From Pseudomonas aylmerensis (lineage in GTDB: Bacteria; Pseudomonadota; Gammaproteobacteria; Pseudomonadales; Pseudomonadaceae), in contig NZ_MAUE01000017.1 of assembly GCF_001702265.1 (NCBI RefSeq), positions 108,091 through 172,090 of the forward strand: a DNA stretch of 64,000 nucleotides, read 5' to 3'. Each line of letters opens with the position of its first letter. Position 1 is the stretch's first letter. The notes beneath the pieces were generated by a model. The model worked only from the letters and a program-made list of their open reading frames with translations. It ran no database searches and had not been told where the DNA came from. The position numbers and the translations under genes were made by a program. Below are positions 29,414 through 38,694 of this stretch, piece after piece.

Positions 29414-30277
29414 CTACACCGGCGCCCTTAATGCGCTGATGATGAACGCGTGCAGGCTATTCACCGCCTTGGACCCGCGCGAGGCGCGGCTGCGCAGGAT
29501 CGAGACTTCCATCGGCGCGATAGTGCCCAGACCATGCTCAGCGCTCAACACCTGCAGCGATGGCTGCACGGTGCACTGGGTGATCGCGGCAATCGCGAGG
29601 CCGCCCTCGACGGCGGCCACCTGGCCGGCGAGGCTGGAACTGTTGTAGACCACCTTGTATTGGCGCCCCTGCTGGGCCAGTGAATTCACCGCGTAACGCC
29701 GCGCCAGGCTCTCACTTTCGTAGACCGCGATAGGCAGCGGGTCTCGGCGCCACAGTTCGAACTGCGGCGAGCCCACCCACACCATCGGCTCCTTGAACAG
29801 AAAGGTGCCACTGTGGGACGAGTCGCGGGACACCAGTGCAAGATCAAGATCGCCGCTGCGTAGACGCGGGATCAGCGTGGTCGACTGTTCACAGGTGAGT
29901 TCGATTTCGACCCCTGCGTAGCGCGGCGAAAAACGCTTGAGCACCGGTGTCAGGTAACTGGCAGCGTAGTCCTCTGCAACGCCGAGGCGGATGCGTCCGG
30001 TCAATGCCTCACCGTTGAAGGCCGCCTGGGTCTCGGCGTGCAGGGCAAGCATGCGGCGCGCGTAGCCCAGCAGCGTTTGGCCGTCATCGGTGAGTTGCAG
30101 GTGCCGCGGGCCACGGTTCAACAGCGGACGTCCCAGCGCGGCCTCGAGTTTCTTCATCTGCATGCTGACGGCGGACTGCGACCGGTTAACCTCCTGGGCA
30201 GCGCCAGAGAGCGACCCCGCGTCCACCACGGCGACGAAACATTTGAGCCAATCAATCTGCAGATCGCTGGACGGCAT
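29414..30277 (-). CDS. LysR-family regulator of the adjacent exporter
   Basis: A 287-residue LysR protein. The helix-turn-helix is at about residues 9-65 (CFVAVVDAGSLSGAAQEVNR...QSAVSMQMKKLEAALGRPL), followed by a substrate-binding-protein-like effector domain. It lies divergent to a LysE-type exporter gene with a 111-base gap, the usual layout for LysE-type export controlled by its own LysR regulator. Confidence 0.9.
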   Translation of the reverse strand: MPSSDLQIDWLKCFVAVVDAGSLSGAAQEVNRSQSAVSMQMKKLEAALGRPLLNRGPRHLQLTDDGQTLLGYARRMLALHAETQAAFNGEALTGRIRLGVAEDYAASYLTPVLKRFSPRYAGVEIELTCEQSTTLIPRLRSGDLDLALVSRDSSHSGTFLFKEPMVWVGSPQFELWRRDPLPIAVYESESLARRYAVNSLAQQGRQYKVVYNSSSLAGQVAAVEGGLAIAAITQCTVQPSLQVLSAEHGLGTIAPMEVSILRSRASRGSKAVNSLHAFIISALRAPV

Positions 30278-30388
30278 TGCACTTACCTGTATTCGTTAAT
30301 CGAATGGCTGCGACGTGAATAATGCGCTTTTCAGGGTGATTGTTCACTCGCAAGATAGGCGCTTGCCCCTTATCTGCAGGATCTGATC

Positions 30389-30997
30389 ATGCCATTCGAC
30401 ACGTGGCTGCTGTACCTGGTGACCTGCTGCGGCATTGCCGTGGTGCCAGGACCCAATGCGTTACTGGTGCTGACCCATGGCGCCCTTCACGGCAGCCGCA
30501 GGACGTTGTTCACCATCAGCGGCGGCGTGCTCGGCTTTGCCCTGGTGCTGACGCTGTGCGCGCTCGGCCTGGGCGCACTGATCAAGGCCTCGGCCACCTG
30601 GTTCACGGCCTTGAAGGTGGTCGGCGGGCTGTATCTGATCTGGCTGGGGTTTGGCCTGTGGCGGTCGCCGCCGGTGAGCCTCGAGACCACTGCGACACCA
30701 AGCCTGCGCCGCTGGCCGTTGTTTCGTCAGGGGCTGGTTTCGGCCCTCTCGAACCCCAAGGCATTGCTGCTGTTCACCGCGTTTATCCCGCCATTCCTCG
30801 ACCCGCACCGCAGCATCATCGCGCAGACAGCCGCCATCGCGCTGACCTACGCCGTCGTGGAGTTCGCGGTGGAATACCTGGTCGCCAGCGCCGCGCACCG
30901 AGTGCGCCCTTGGCTGGCCCGAACCGGGCGCCGCTTCAATAAAGTCTGCGGCGGTTTTTTTGTGCTGTTCGGGCTGGCTTTGCCGGCGCATAGCTGA
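30389..30997 (+). CDS. LysE family translocator
   Basis: A 202-residue membrane exporter with about six segments. The signature GIAVVPGPNALLVLTHGALHGSRRT is near the N-terminus and LSNPKALLLFTAFIPPFLD in the middle. It is probably an amino acid efflux protein controlled by the divergent LysR gene. Confidence 0.9.
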   Translation: MPFDTWLLYLVTCCGIAVVPGPNALLVLTHGALHGSRRTLFTISGGVLGFALVLTLCALGLGALIKASATWFTALKVVGGLYLIWLGFGLWRSPPVSLETTATPSLRRWPLFRQGLVSALSNPKALLLFTAFIPPFLDPHRSIIAQTAAIALTYAVVEFAVEYLVASAAHRVRPWLARTGRRFNKVCGGFFVLFGLALPAHS

Positions 30998-31009
30998 AGG
31001 TCGTTGGCC

Positions 31010-31546
31010 TTAGAAGTTGTCGCCCCATTTGCACAACTTGCTGTCGCCCAGCGGTTCGAAGCTGAACGAGCGTGTGCCCACCTGCATTCTCTTGAGGATC
31101 ACCGCGCAGCTACCAAGCCCGGCCGCCTGCAGTTCGTAGTCCGCGCCAGCAACAGGCACAAAAGTGAACATGTTGTAGCAACGATTGCCGATGTAATGAA
31201 ACGCGATGGGCTGCCCGGCGGGCACCAGCAGCTCACTCTCCACGGTGGAGGCTAACTGCACGGCGGTGGGTTGCATGCCAAGCTTTTCACCGTTGCGATC
31301 AGCATAGCCGTCGCGCTGCGCCACCATCACCCCCGCGCCAGGCAGGCGAAAGTTGATGCAGTCCGACTTGGGCACGGCGCGGACCATGCCGTCGCTGATC
31401 ACTCGCACGCGGGCAGTGTCGCCACTGGTGGGCGACGAGTAGGGAGTGGAGAAGGAGCGGACATCCGTCAGCGCTCCACACCCGCTGAGCAATGCCAGCA
31501 GGCTGATTCCGACAAGCGAGTTAAGCGCGCGCGGCGATGTGTACAT
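31010..31546 (-). CDS. Lipoprotein of an AGADYE paralogue family
   Basis: A 178-residue lipoprotein with lipobox LLSGC near residue 23. The mature part holds TARVRVISDGMVRAVPKSDC, then VPAGQPIAFHYIG and FVPVAGADYE. The same three blocks occur in the lipoprotein encoded immediately upstream (31657-32373), so they are paralogues. Function unknown; outer-membrane or periplasmic location is expected. Confidence 0.8.
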   Translation of the reverse strand: MYTSPRALNSLVGISLLALLSGCGALTDVRSFSTPYSSPTSGDTARVRVISDGMVRAVPKSDCINFRLPGAGVMVAQRDGYADRNGEKLGMQPTAVQLASTVESELLVPAGQPIAFHYIGNRCYNMFTFVPVAGADYELQAAGLGSCAVILKRMQVGTRSFSFEPLGDSKLCKWGDNF

Positions 31547-31656
31547 GAGGCGCTCCCTGCGGATTGACGGTCAAGAACGCCCTTTTTTCAGCGCAAAAGG
31601 GCCAGCGCGAAAGTGGCTGCACACACAGCAGCCATTGTGTACCAGGCCCGGTCGGC

Positions 31657-32373
31657 TTATTGCCCGGCCTGGCTGACAGGGGTCACGTTGCGGGTGTGAT
31701 AATCGCCCGACGCGTCCTGGATGCAGTAATTGGGGGAAATCGGCTTTTCCTCGCCGGCTTTCAACTCAACCACCTCATTGCGGCACGTTGTCTTGAATGT
31801 TTGCGACTGGAATGCCTGCCGGATTTCATAGTCGGCGCCTGCGCGTGGCACAAAACTCACGGGCGCTGAAGAGCAACTGGACCCGGACGTGACGAACGCC
31901 ACAAACGCGATCAGCGGCTGCCCGGCCGGGACCACATGTTCATCGAAGTACCTGCGCGTCTCATCGATCTTCGCGCTGACCGGGGAGGGAGGCATGCCGA
32001 TGACATTGTTCTGGTAGTCGGAAGGCCACATGCCGAAGATATCGCTGCTCTGACCGCTGGGCACGATACGCGAAGGATTCCATCCTTGCGGCCGCTCGCG
32101 GGCGGCCAGCGCTTTTACGTAAGTGTCGTTGAAATACTGCTCGCAGCTTTGGCCGGAGACAAAACCTGCGTAGGCCCCTTGCCCGCTGATCAGGCGGATG
32201 CGCGCCGTACTGGCGGGGTCGTACTTGGCCATCTCGGCCGGGTCCTGGACATCGGTTTTCTTGAAGGTGCAGCCCCCGACAGCCAACGGCACGATGAGCA
32301 ACAGCCCCAGGCGTGCGATGACAGTGCCCAAGCCGGTATGAATTGATGAGCGCTTGCTGGCGTCCTGCTTCAT
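31657..32373 (-). CDS. Lipoprotein of an AGADYE paralogue family
   Basis: A 238-residue lipoprotein with lipobox AVGGC near residue 34, after a hydrophobic segment. Blocks STARIRLISGQGAYAGFVSGQSC, VPAGQPLIAFVAF and FVPRAGADYEIRQAFQS match the neighbouring paralogue. It carries an extra central segment of about 60 residues. The two genes lie in the same direction, 110 bases apart. Family function is not known to me. Confidence 0.8.
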   Translation of the reverse strand: MKQDASKRSSIHTGLGTVIARLGLLLIVPLAVGGCTFKKTDVQDPAEMAKYDPASTARIRLISGQGAYAGFVSGQSCEQYFNDTYVKALAARERPQGWNPSRIVPSGQSSDIFGMWPSDYQNNVIGMPPSPVSAKIDETRRYFDEHVVPAGQPLIAFVAFVTSGSSCSSAPVSFVPRAGADYEIRQAFQSQTFKTTCRNEVVELKAGEEKPISPNYCIQDASGDYHTRNVTPVSQAGQ

Positions 32374-32620
32374 TATTTTCTCCCTGTTAGTGGCGCAACC
32401 TTGGTGATGACGGGGTTTGGGCAGGCGTTTGCCTTCAAAGTTCGCGGGCTCGTATTGGATTGGGCAAAGAAAGCGAGGCGGCTGCCTTTTCTCTGGGCCG
32501 ATGTGTCGCGCGTACAGTCCGCCCTGTTATTCTGATTCAGCAATCCGGGGTGTAGATAAGATGCCATACGGCATTAAGCGACAGGAATGTCGGCTAATTG
32601 ATAGTTAGGGAAAACTGAGT

Positions 32621-33181
32621 ATGCGTCGCTTAATAGCCCATGGGTTTGTGTTTGTCAGCATTGCGATACTCTGTTCCGGCTGCACATCTTATTCGTCCCA
32701 GCCGACAATCAACGCACCCGCTGCACCCGAAACAAAAGAAATCATCCCCAGCTTCAGTTACGCAATAAACTCCCCCTGGAAAGCCAGTCGCTTCGGCAAG
32801 GACGCCTACGCAGCGACACTCAAGGTTATTCCTGATGCACAGGATACGAGCTCCAGCCTTGCCGCTCCGACCCTGCCGGCATTGGAAATAAAGATCTCGG
32901 AGTTTTCATCTGGCGGCGCGTGCGGACAAGAGTACTTGACGGGCCTGAGCCTGGGCTTGATCCCCAGTTGGTGTACGCGGACAAACCTTTTCAAGTTTGA
33001 TTTTATATTGAATAAGGATCAGCGCTTTTGCAGGCAGAAAACCTACTCGATCAACTCCACGTCGTTTTCACATCTCACCATGATTCCGTTTGCACTCTTC
33101 AATACGGACAATCAGCCATTGACGCTCTATCAGGCGGCGCTTAAAGATTTCCTTCGGACAGGTCAATGTGCGACGCCTTGA
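32621..33181 (+). CDS. Lipoprotein of unknown function
   Basis: A 186-residue lipoprotein; lipobox LCSGC is near residue 22. The mature protein is poor in recognised motifs but contains several Cys residues (GGACGQEYL, SWCTRTN, RFCRQK, GQCATP) in spacing that recalls the two lipoproteins opposite. It could be a more distant member of the same group. AT content is higher than in the flanking metabolic genes. The gene is divergent to its neighbour. Confidence 0.75.
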   Translation: MRRLIAHGFVFVSIAILCSGCTSYSSQPTINAPAAPETKEIIPSFSYAINSPWKASRFGKDAYAATLKVIPDAQDTSSSLAAPTLPALEIKISEFSSGGACGQEYLTGLSLGLIPSWCTRTNLFKFDFILNKDQRFCRQKTYSINSTSFSHLTMIPFALFNTDNQPLTLYQAALKDFLRTGQCATP

Positions 33182-33296
33182 GCGGCTGCGGCTGCGAGAG
33201 GGGCTCATACCAAGCGTTGGGGCGTTCGAAATCAGGTGATCGGCAGCTTCTGGCCGATGCGCCCGGCTAGCCACCAGGGGCATTGATGAAGTCAGG

Positions 33297-33647
33297 TCAG
33301 GCATATCCCGGCGGAAGGCGGGTTGCCACTTGCTCCCAGCATCTTCTGATTTCTTTGATAATGCTGCTGTCACCCTGTTTTTTCGTAGAGACCTCACACA
33401 CCGACAAATGCTCTAACAGCCACTCATCTGTCCAGCCCGCCCATTCACCTGCAATGGATTTGAGGTTTGCTTCAAGTGCCGGGAAAACTTCACCCCATAG
33501 GATGCTGTGAATTTCCTGGGGCGAATAGCCTGTTTCCACGACTACGCGAGCGACGTAGTCAAACGTCGAGTCGGTGATCTCAGTATCGAGGAAAAATTCT
33601 GAAAGTGCCTGCCAGATCTTCAGGCGGTTTGTGTCGACAGTTTCCAT
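33297..33647 (-). CDS. Hypothetical protein resembling DUF7079
   Basis: A 116-residue acidic protein opening with RLKIWQALSEFFLDTEITDS and containing GYSPQEIHSILWGEVFPAL. This resembles the DUF7079 family as I recall it. Function unknown; such small proteins are often orphan immunity-type genes in accessory regions. No partner toxin is visible nearby. Confidence 0.65.
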   Translation of the reverse strand: METVDTNRLKIWQALSEFFLDTEITDSTFDYVARVVVETGYSPQEIHSILWGEVFPALEANLKSIAGEWAGWTDEWLLEHLSVCEVSTKKQGDSSIIKEIRRCWEQVATRLPPGYA

Positions 33648-33865
33648 GCAATATCCCGAAGCTGGATGGCGCCCGGAGGCCAGTGGGTAGGGTAGTCGAA
33701 AAAGCGGTCAGTCAGATATTGGGTGTCAGGACGGGCTGCTTTAGACACAAAGCGGCTTGTCGTGAAGGGTAGCAATCGGCCAGAAGCGGACCTTCATTTT
33801 AGACGCATTCATTAGCCTATAGCGGCCTGTAGTAGAATGCGGATTTGAACAAAAGAAGCTTCATC

Positions 33866-34159
33866 ATGGATGTTCACGCACTTGAAGAAAGCAGTGTCTT
33901 ATCGATCACAATGGACCAAGCCCATCGCTATTTCGAGATGGTTGTCAGACTGGATGACGGGTCCAGAAACAAGCTGATGGCGTGGAACGCGGACGGCACT
34001 CAGCTAGCTATCAGGCTTGGCGCTCTTAAACTTCAAAACATCAGCGAACTCGGAGAGCTTGAAGGGATAAATATCGTTGATAATGTTCTATCCCTTGAAG
34101 GCGATTTTGGAGATATAACGATCACAGCCACCTCGATTTTGATTGAAAAGCTGATGTAA
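33866..34159 (+). CDS. Small hypothetical protein
   Basis: A 97-residue acidic protein. It opens MDVHALEESSVLSITMDQA, and the centre is beta-rich. The ATG at 33866 is preferred to an upstream TTG (33845), since aagaag precedes it. Composition and size suit an immunity protein, but I do not recognise a family. It follows a dispersed repeat copy at 33.77 kb. Confidence 0.55.
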   Translation: MDVHALEESSVLSITMDQAHRYFEMVVRLDDGSRNKLMAWNADGTQLAIRLGALKLQNISELGELEGINIVDNVLSLEGDFGDITITATSILIEKLM

Positions 34160-34309
34160 CTACCGTGCGGGAGGCTACTTCGAGCTGAATGCTAACCGTC
34201 ACGGATGTCTGATTGTGGCCGATAACTGACTTTCTGATTGGAAAGGCCGAGCTGGAAGGGCTGATAGGCAGCTAGTACGCTTGAGTATCTCTAATGATAG
34301 GAACCTGAC

Positions 34310-34528
34310 ATGGGACATGATTCCTCGTTGCAGATCGAACGCGCCGCTTATGAGGAGTTCGTTCGGCTGTGGAGTCAAGGAAGCTTCGAGCATCAGCGAC
34401 TGGGCCAAGCGTTTTACAACCACTTCAATCTACACAAACTCACCGATCAGGCCGGATTACACGGTCTATATGAGACCGACGGTGATAAAGCCTCACGCTT
34501 GATCTTGAGGCTTTTCCACCTTCACTGA
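34310..34528 (+). CDS. Small hypothetical protein
   Basis: A 72-residue protein, RAAYEEFVRLWSQGSFEHQR in its first half and LHGLYETDGDKASRLI in the second. The aggaacc sequence is 7 bases before the ATG, which argues for real translation. No membrane or secretion signal. Family unknown. Confidence 0.6.
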   Translation: MGHDSSLQIERAAYEEFVRLWSQGSFEHQRLGQAFYNHFNLHKLTDQAGLHGLYETDGDKASRLILRLFHLH

Positions 34529-34529
34529 G

Positions 34530-34647
34530 TGGCAGCTATCGACCCTAAGCTGCCCTTCGCGAAAGGCGGCAATCGGCCAGAAACAGACGTCCATAAACGA
34601 CTGTTTCCGACCCATAGCAACCCTTCGGGGAGGGCAAAAACCGGCCC
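34530..34647. repeat. Dispersed accessory-region repeat (copy)
   Basis: One of several degenerate copies of an intergenic repeat. Shared cores are ctgccc...aaggcggcaatcggccagaa and gactg(c/t)ttccgaccc. Related copies lie near 33.77, 35.35, 37.60, 38.91, 41.35, 41.92 and 44.65 kb. Direction and boundaries differ between copies. Confidence 0.65.
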
Positions 34648-34815
34648 TGCAGGAGAGATCTATTAATTTCCGACGCGAACGTCCAAGCCTTTACGGTAAT
34701 GCTTTGTTTTAATTATCCGTTTCTTGACCGCCATAATTACTATTGCGTGAGAACAATGTTGTCTGCGGCCATTGGATGCCGCAATGACGCAATGCGACCT
34801 CCAGCGGTTGCTCCA

Positions 34816-35085
34816 CTATATATGCTCCAAATATTCTATGGAGACCTCTCCACCGATGTAAGGGCCGTCACCACTACAATCCATTACCGGCTCGTCAAAA
34901 TTAACCCAGGCGCTGGTGATAACTCTTTCTTTGCCAGCAATAGTTCGCTGAGAACTAGTGAATGCCACCTCGCCATCCAAAGCTTCTTTTACAAATTCTG
35001 GTGGTAACGAAATCACTCCAACTCCACCATTCGGCCACCACGGGTGCGGCTTAATTTTTACTCTATCACCATCTTTAAACTTCAT
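34816..35085 (-). CDS. Small hypothetical protein (SH3-like beta barrel?)
   Basis: An 89-residue beta-rich protein beginning MKFKDGDRVKIKPHPWWPNGGVGVI, a pattern seen in small SH3/KOW-like barrels. A Trp-containing patch (SAWVNFDEPVMD) follows. The ATG at 35085 is preferred because the domain starts there, although an ATG at 35121 is open and neither has a good ribosome site. Function unknown. Confidence 0.55.
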   Translation of the reverse strand: MKFKDGDRVKIKPHPWWPNGGVGVISLPPEFVKEALDGEVAFTSSQRTIAGKERVITSAWVNFDEPVMDCSGDGPYIGGEVSIEYLEHI

Positions 35086-35121
35086 ATATTTTTGACCATG
35101 TTGCCGACTTTGATTTTGCAT

Positions 35122-35687
35122 TTACCATTCGGTTAATGGGCGGGCGTTAATCCGTCCCAGTGAGCATATCCAAAGATTTTAGCGCATTTTTATGTCTTGC
35201 TGTTTTTCGCTGATCTTGCTGGTCAAAAATAGTGCGCATGAATAGTTAAGTCGAATGCACATGAGCACGAGCCCGTGCAATTCCCGGCCGGTGATACGAA
35301 AATGGCGGAGAGAAAATCCTGAATCGCCCCTGATTTTGTAGAGTATTGAATGACTGCTTCTGGCCGACTGCTGCCCTCGCGTAAGGCGGCAATCGGCCAG
35401 GAGCACTCGTTCACGTTAGGCTGCTTTCGACTCTTTACGGCCATTCATCTCCCCTTTTGATGAGGTAGAGCCACAAAACCTGCCATTCCGAGATTTCAGG
35501 CGAAGTCGGCGAAGCGCTCGCTTTTCTTCGCCTGACGAGCCTTCAGATACTCTCACGACCTGCCATCAGTGCTTAGATCAGCAAGGGGACCGACGGCTTT
35601 GCGCTCCCCAATTGGTAACAGCGTGGATAGTCGATCGGGAAGCACTTCAGCCAAAGGAAAACGTGATCCACATCCGCAAACTGAGCG
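35122..35687. other. Intergenic region with a dispersed repeat copy
   Basis: About 566 bases with no gene I can support. It contains a dispersed repeat copy near 35345-35452 (gcttctggccgactgctgccc and aggcggcaatcggccagg). Short open frames here have no ribosome sites. GC content falls compared with the metabolic regions. Confidence 0.5.
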
Positions 35688-37337
35688 TCAAAGAGGAATT
35701 CCGCGTCGTGCCTTGTCCTTAATCCAGGCGGCAACCTTGTCGACATATGCCCAGACATCGCCGTCATCGGGATGAATATAGTTTGAAGCTTTCGGGTCAC
35801 TGCCCAGCGCCTCGAAGATGTTGCGCAGCCACCTTTTGCTTCTGGGAACATCCGCTCCCGGCAGCCAGTGCTCAACTTCGCCATGCCTCAGGACGAACAG
35901 GCCATACTGATCAAGGCGGTCAAAAAGGTTCTCGGCCTTTTCCTTCGCAGCTCCATTGAGAAGGGAAATTCCGCCATCCGACTTGGGTTTCTTGCCGTCT
36001 GAGATAAGGTCTGACCAGACGCCTGCGCGCTCCAATTTTATAGAATCGTGAGGCTTCGGGTAATTTGTGGCTTCCAAGAGGACTGGGAAGTTGGTTTCGG
36101 GGTTGAGTGCGTCGATGTCGAGAATGACCGCGACGGGTATCCCGAGTCCCCTAAGGGGTCCGACGATCTTGTTCACTGAATCCTTTCCGTTGGCGTTGAG
36201 GAAAAGGGTGTTCGGCGCGCCTCGTCCTGATTCCGCCGCAAGAAGCCGCTCGTTGATCTCTTGGTAGAAGGCTCGGTCCGCGTCCGCTTCGGTGACCACG
36301 ACGCCTTCGTAAAATACCCCCGACAGAGCGTTTGCGGACCGCAAAAGTGGCTCCTGCATCATGACGCGGATGTCTTCGTTCGAAAGCATTCGAGCAGTAG
36401 CACTGCCTTGCTGATAGGTCAGGCGGACGACATTGACCTTTACTCCAGACTGGATCGCGCCCATCAGGAACTGGCTGCTATGGGTCGATACAAAAATTTG
36501 CTTGTCGCCTTGGCCCGTTGTTTGGGCGATTTCGCGGCCAAGTTTGTAGGCTAGCGTGGGGTGTAGAAAGGCTTCGGGCTCGTCGATGATCATGATCTTC
36601 GGGTCGCCAGCGCGTAGTTCCAGCAGCATGCCCGTAAAGGCCTTCATTCCATCGCTCCACTGATCGATGGTGCGAGCATTCCTCATCCATTCCAGCGTAG
36701 CGTCCTCTACGCTGCGCTCATTTGGTGGCGGCGTATTGCCATATCGCAATTGGATTGATGCCCCCTCGGAAATGTCCATGCCTAGATAAAGGCCGAAGGC
36801 ATCGAAAAGAACATCTCGTAGCGCCTTTCGGCGAGCATCGTCCGTTATAAGCCTAGCAAAGGTGTTTTTCGGGTCCTTCAGATCGCCTCTGTTCTGTCCC
36901 GTGGTCAGGCCAATCCTGCTTGGTCCATCGAGAGATAGCAAGTGTCGGGCCGCGTACGTTCGAGCAAATTCATTTATGTTCTCATCAGGATTCTGCAAAG
37001 CGCTGCGGAAATGTGGGACGTACATTTGCGTCCGCCAGGCTCCAAATTTGAGGAACACGTGATCAGCGTGATCTATTTCTCCCTGATTGCGCTTGTGGTC
37101 CGTCCAGGCCTGAAGGAGCGCGTCGATCTCTTCAGTAGTGTGTTTGCGGAATTTGAGCCCACTGAGAATTGCACGATGTGTATTTCCGCTGCTGCAGAAT
37201 TCTGCAATTTCGCGCAGAACCATACTCTTCCCCGAGTTGTTTGGTCCGACGAAGATGGTAACGGCAGGCTCGTCCAACACCAGTGGGTCTGCCCCTTGGG
37301 CAGAGCCAAAGTAAAACCTTGCTTCCTCAATGAGCAC
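35688..37337 (-). CDS. OLD-like AAA ATPase with TOPRIM nuclease domain
   Basis: A 549-residue protein joining an ABC-type AAA ATPase and a TOPRIM domain, the OLD-family architecture. Walker A is VGPNNSGKS near residue 30, and the signature/Walker B region is DQWSDGMKAFTGML ... IMIIDEPEAFLHP followed by STHSSQF. The TOPRIM segment has VVTEADADRAFYQEI and ILDIDAL. OLD-like proteins often defend against phages. The start GTG 37337 is inferred from aaggag six bases upstream. No gajB-type helicase gene is adjacent, so it stands alone. It lies in an accessory region. Confidence 0.85.
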   Translation of the reverse strand: MLIEEARFYFGSAQGADPLVLDEPAVTIFVGPNNSGKSMVLREIAEFCSSGNTHRAILSGLKFRKHTTEEIDALLQAWTDHKRNQGEIDHADHVFLKFGAWRTQMYVPHFRSALQNPDENINEFARTYAARHLLSLDGPSRIGLTTGQNRGDLKDPKNTFARLITDDARRKALRDVLFDAFGLYLGMDISEGASIQLRYGNTPPPNERSVEDATLEWMRNARTIDQWSDGMKAFTGMLLELRAGDPKIMIIDEPEAFLHPTLAYKLGREIAQTTGQGDKQIFVSTHSSQFLMGAIQSGVKVNVVRLTYQQGSATARMLSNEDIRVMMQEPLLRSANALSGVFYEGVVVTEADADRAFYQEINERLLAAESGRGAPNTLFLNANGKDSVNKIVGPLRGLGIPVAVILDIDALNPETNFPVLLEATNYPKPHDSIKLERAGVWSDLISDGKKPKSDGGISLLNGAAKEKAENLFDRLDQYGLFVLRHGEVEHWLPGADVPRSKRWLRNIFEALGSDPKASNYIHPDDGDVWAYVDKVAAWIKDKARRGIPL

Positions 37338-37932
37338 CAATCTCTCCTTTAAAATCATGATTGTTAGACATAGGAAGCTGACCACCCGTACCGACACCCT
37401 TGCTTGTCTCGCATTTGGCCGCTAGGTGCTGTGTGTCTGCCGCGGTAGTTCGTCCAAATAGGAGACTGTTAGCTCCACAACCCTTCATGGATATCGCAAT
37501 TGCGTAAGAAACCGGCAGCTTTCGAAAATTTCGCAGACCCACTTAAAGGCAAACATGAAAGCGTATACTAGCGCCAGTGCTTCAGACCGAATAGTCCGCC
37601 TCTGACCGATAGCTGCCAGCCATGTTTGCTGGCATTCGTGGAGAACCCGCAATTACCTTAACGACTTAAGAGGTTTAGGGCAAAATTAGGGCATAATGTA
37701 GGCCGCTTCAGGCCCCTTTGTGCTGGAGGCTAGCGGGGGATACGTTGTATTTTTGGGCCTAGAACGGCCTGATGGTGTACGCGAAGGGGTTCGAATCCCT
37801 ATCCTGTATTTGGTTCCAATGACCGTATTCGACCCAATTCGGCCGGTCAATGTCAGCAGATGCCGATCAGGAGCGGTCGGTTACGTCAAACAGCTTTCGA
37901 CTCCAAACTTCCCCTTGCCCAGGAGATGTTAG
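37338..37932. other. Intergenic region with repeat copy and a T-arm-like sequence
   Basis: About 595 bases without a supported gene. A degenerate copy of the dispersed repeat lies near 37590-37640. At 37790-37804 ggggttcgaatcccc-like sequence resembles a tRNA T-arm, but no anticodon stem or acceptor end can be built around it. The stretch probably represents decayed mobile or repeat DNA. Confidence 0.45.
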
Positions 37933-38694
37933 CTAGCGTCCGTAAATTTCCCTGTATCCATTCAGTTGGTTTAATGCTTCTTTGAAACTGCCGGGTGCTT
38001 GTGTTCCTCGCGCCAGAAACAATGTGGTTGGAAGTCCAAATATCACTATCTCTTTTTCCGGGTTGCCTTGGCGGGCCAAAGTTTCTTGCTTTTGGGCTTC
38101 TGACAACCAAGCCTCTTCGTGTCGCTGCGTTATAATTTTTGTCAATTCATTAATGTGCGCGTAAACAAGCTCGCAATATTCGATTACTACGCGCTCCGAA
38201 GGAATCAGTCCTTTGTGGATGACTGCATTCCTAAACTCTTTCCATGTTTTAGTGGCTCTCTGGGATGTGTCGGGCAGAGTTGGTTTAATATTGTCGATCA
38301 CTTTTGGACATTCTTTCGACCATAAAAGCATGGATAAAACGAAGGCGCCGAACTGACGCTCCGACGCCGAATCTATCAGACGCCAGGCTGCGTGTAGTTG
38401 TTCTTCGGGGATTTGCATTCCAGAACTAATGACGCGTATGCATAGTTCGTAAAATCGTTCAAGCGCTGCGGCAATAGTGGCGATAGCTTCCCGAGGGTAG
38501 CCATCTACTAAAGCCATGGCGCCGATTTCGAAGAGGACCTCGTGCTTATGCTGAGTCAACGCTATGGATGTTTTGTGGCCGCGAGTGCAGATGATTTCGT
38601 GAATGTTGCTTTCACCAAGCTCTAGAAAAGAGAAGATCGGCTCCTTTATTCCATTCAGTGTGAAGCACTTAAAACAAGGTATCTTTATTTTCAA
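37933..38694 (-). CDS. Putative zinc-ribbon plus HEPN-like protein
   Basis: A 253-residue protein. An N-terminal CxxC (PCFKC, about residues 6-9) and a second CTRGH pair near residue 36 suggest a zinc ribbon. A helical domain follows with EFRNAVIHKG (about residue 180), an RxxxxH motif like that of HEPN RNases. The start TTG 38694 is chosen because aggag lies seven bases upstream; the in-frame extension to 38847 is doubtful. HEPN domains are common in defence and toxin proteins. The call is by motif only. Confidence 0.65.
   Translation of the reverse strand: MKIKIPCFKCFTLNGIKEPIFSFLELGESNIHEIICTRGHKTSIALTQHKHEVLFEIGAMALVDGYPREAIATIAAALERFYELCIRVISSGMQIPEEQLHAAWRLIDSASERQFGAFVLSMLLWSKECPKVIDNIKPTLPDTSQRATKTWKEFRNAVIHKGLIPSERVVIEYCELVYAHINELTKIITQRHEEAWLSEAQKQETLARQGNPEKEIVIFGLPTTLFLARGTQAPGSFKEALNQLNGYREIYGR

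Noticed and set aside
37790..37860. Complete tRNA gene
   Set aside because: Only a T-arm-like sequence is present; no acceptor, D-arm or anticodon arm can be folded.
35688..38694. Gabija (GajA/GajB) defence system
   Set aside because: The OLD-like gene has no UvrD-like helicase partner; the neighbour carries zinc-ribbon and HEPN-like motifs instead.
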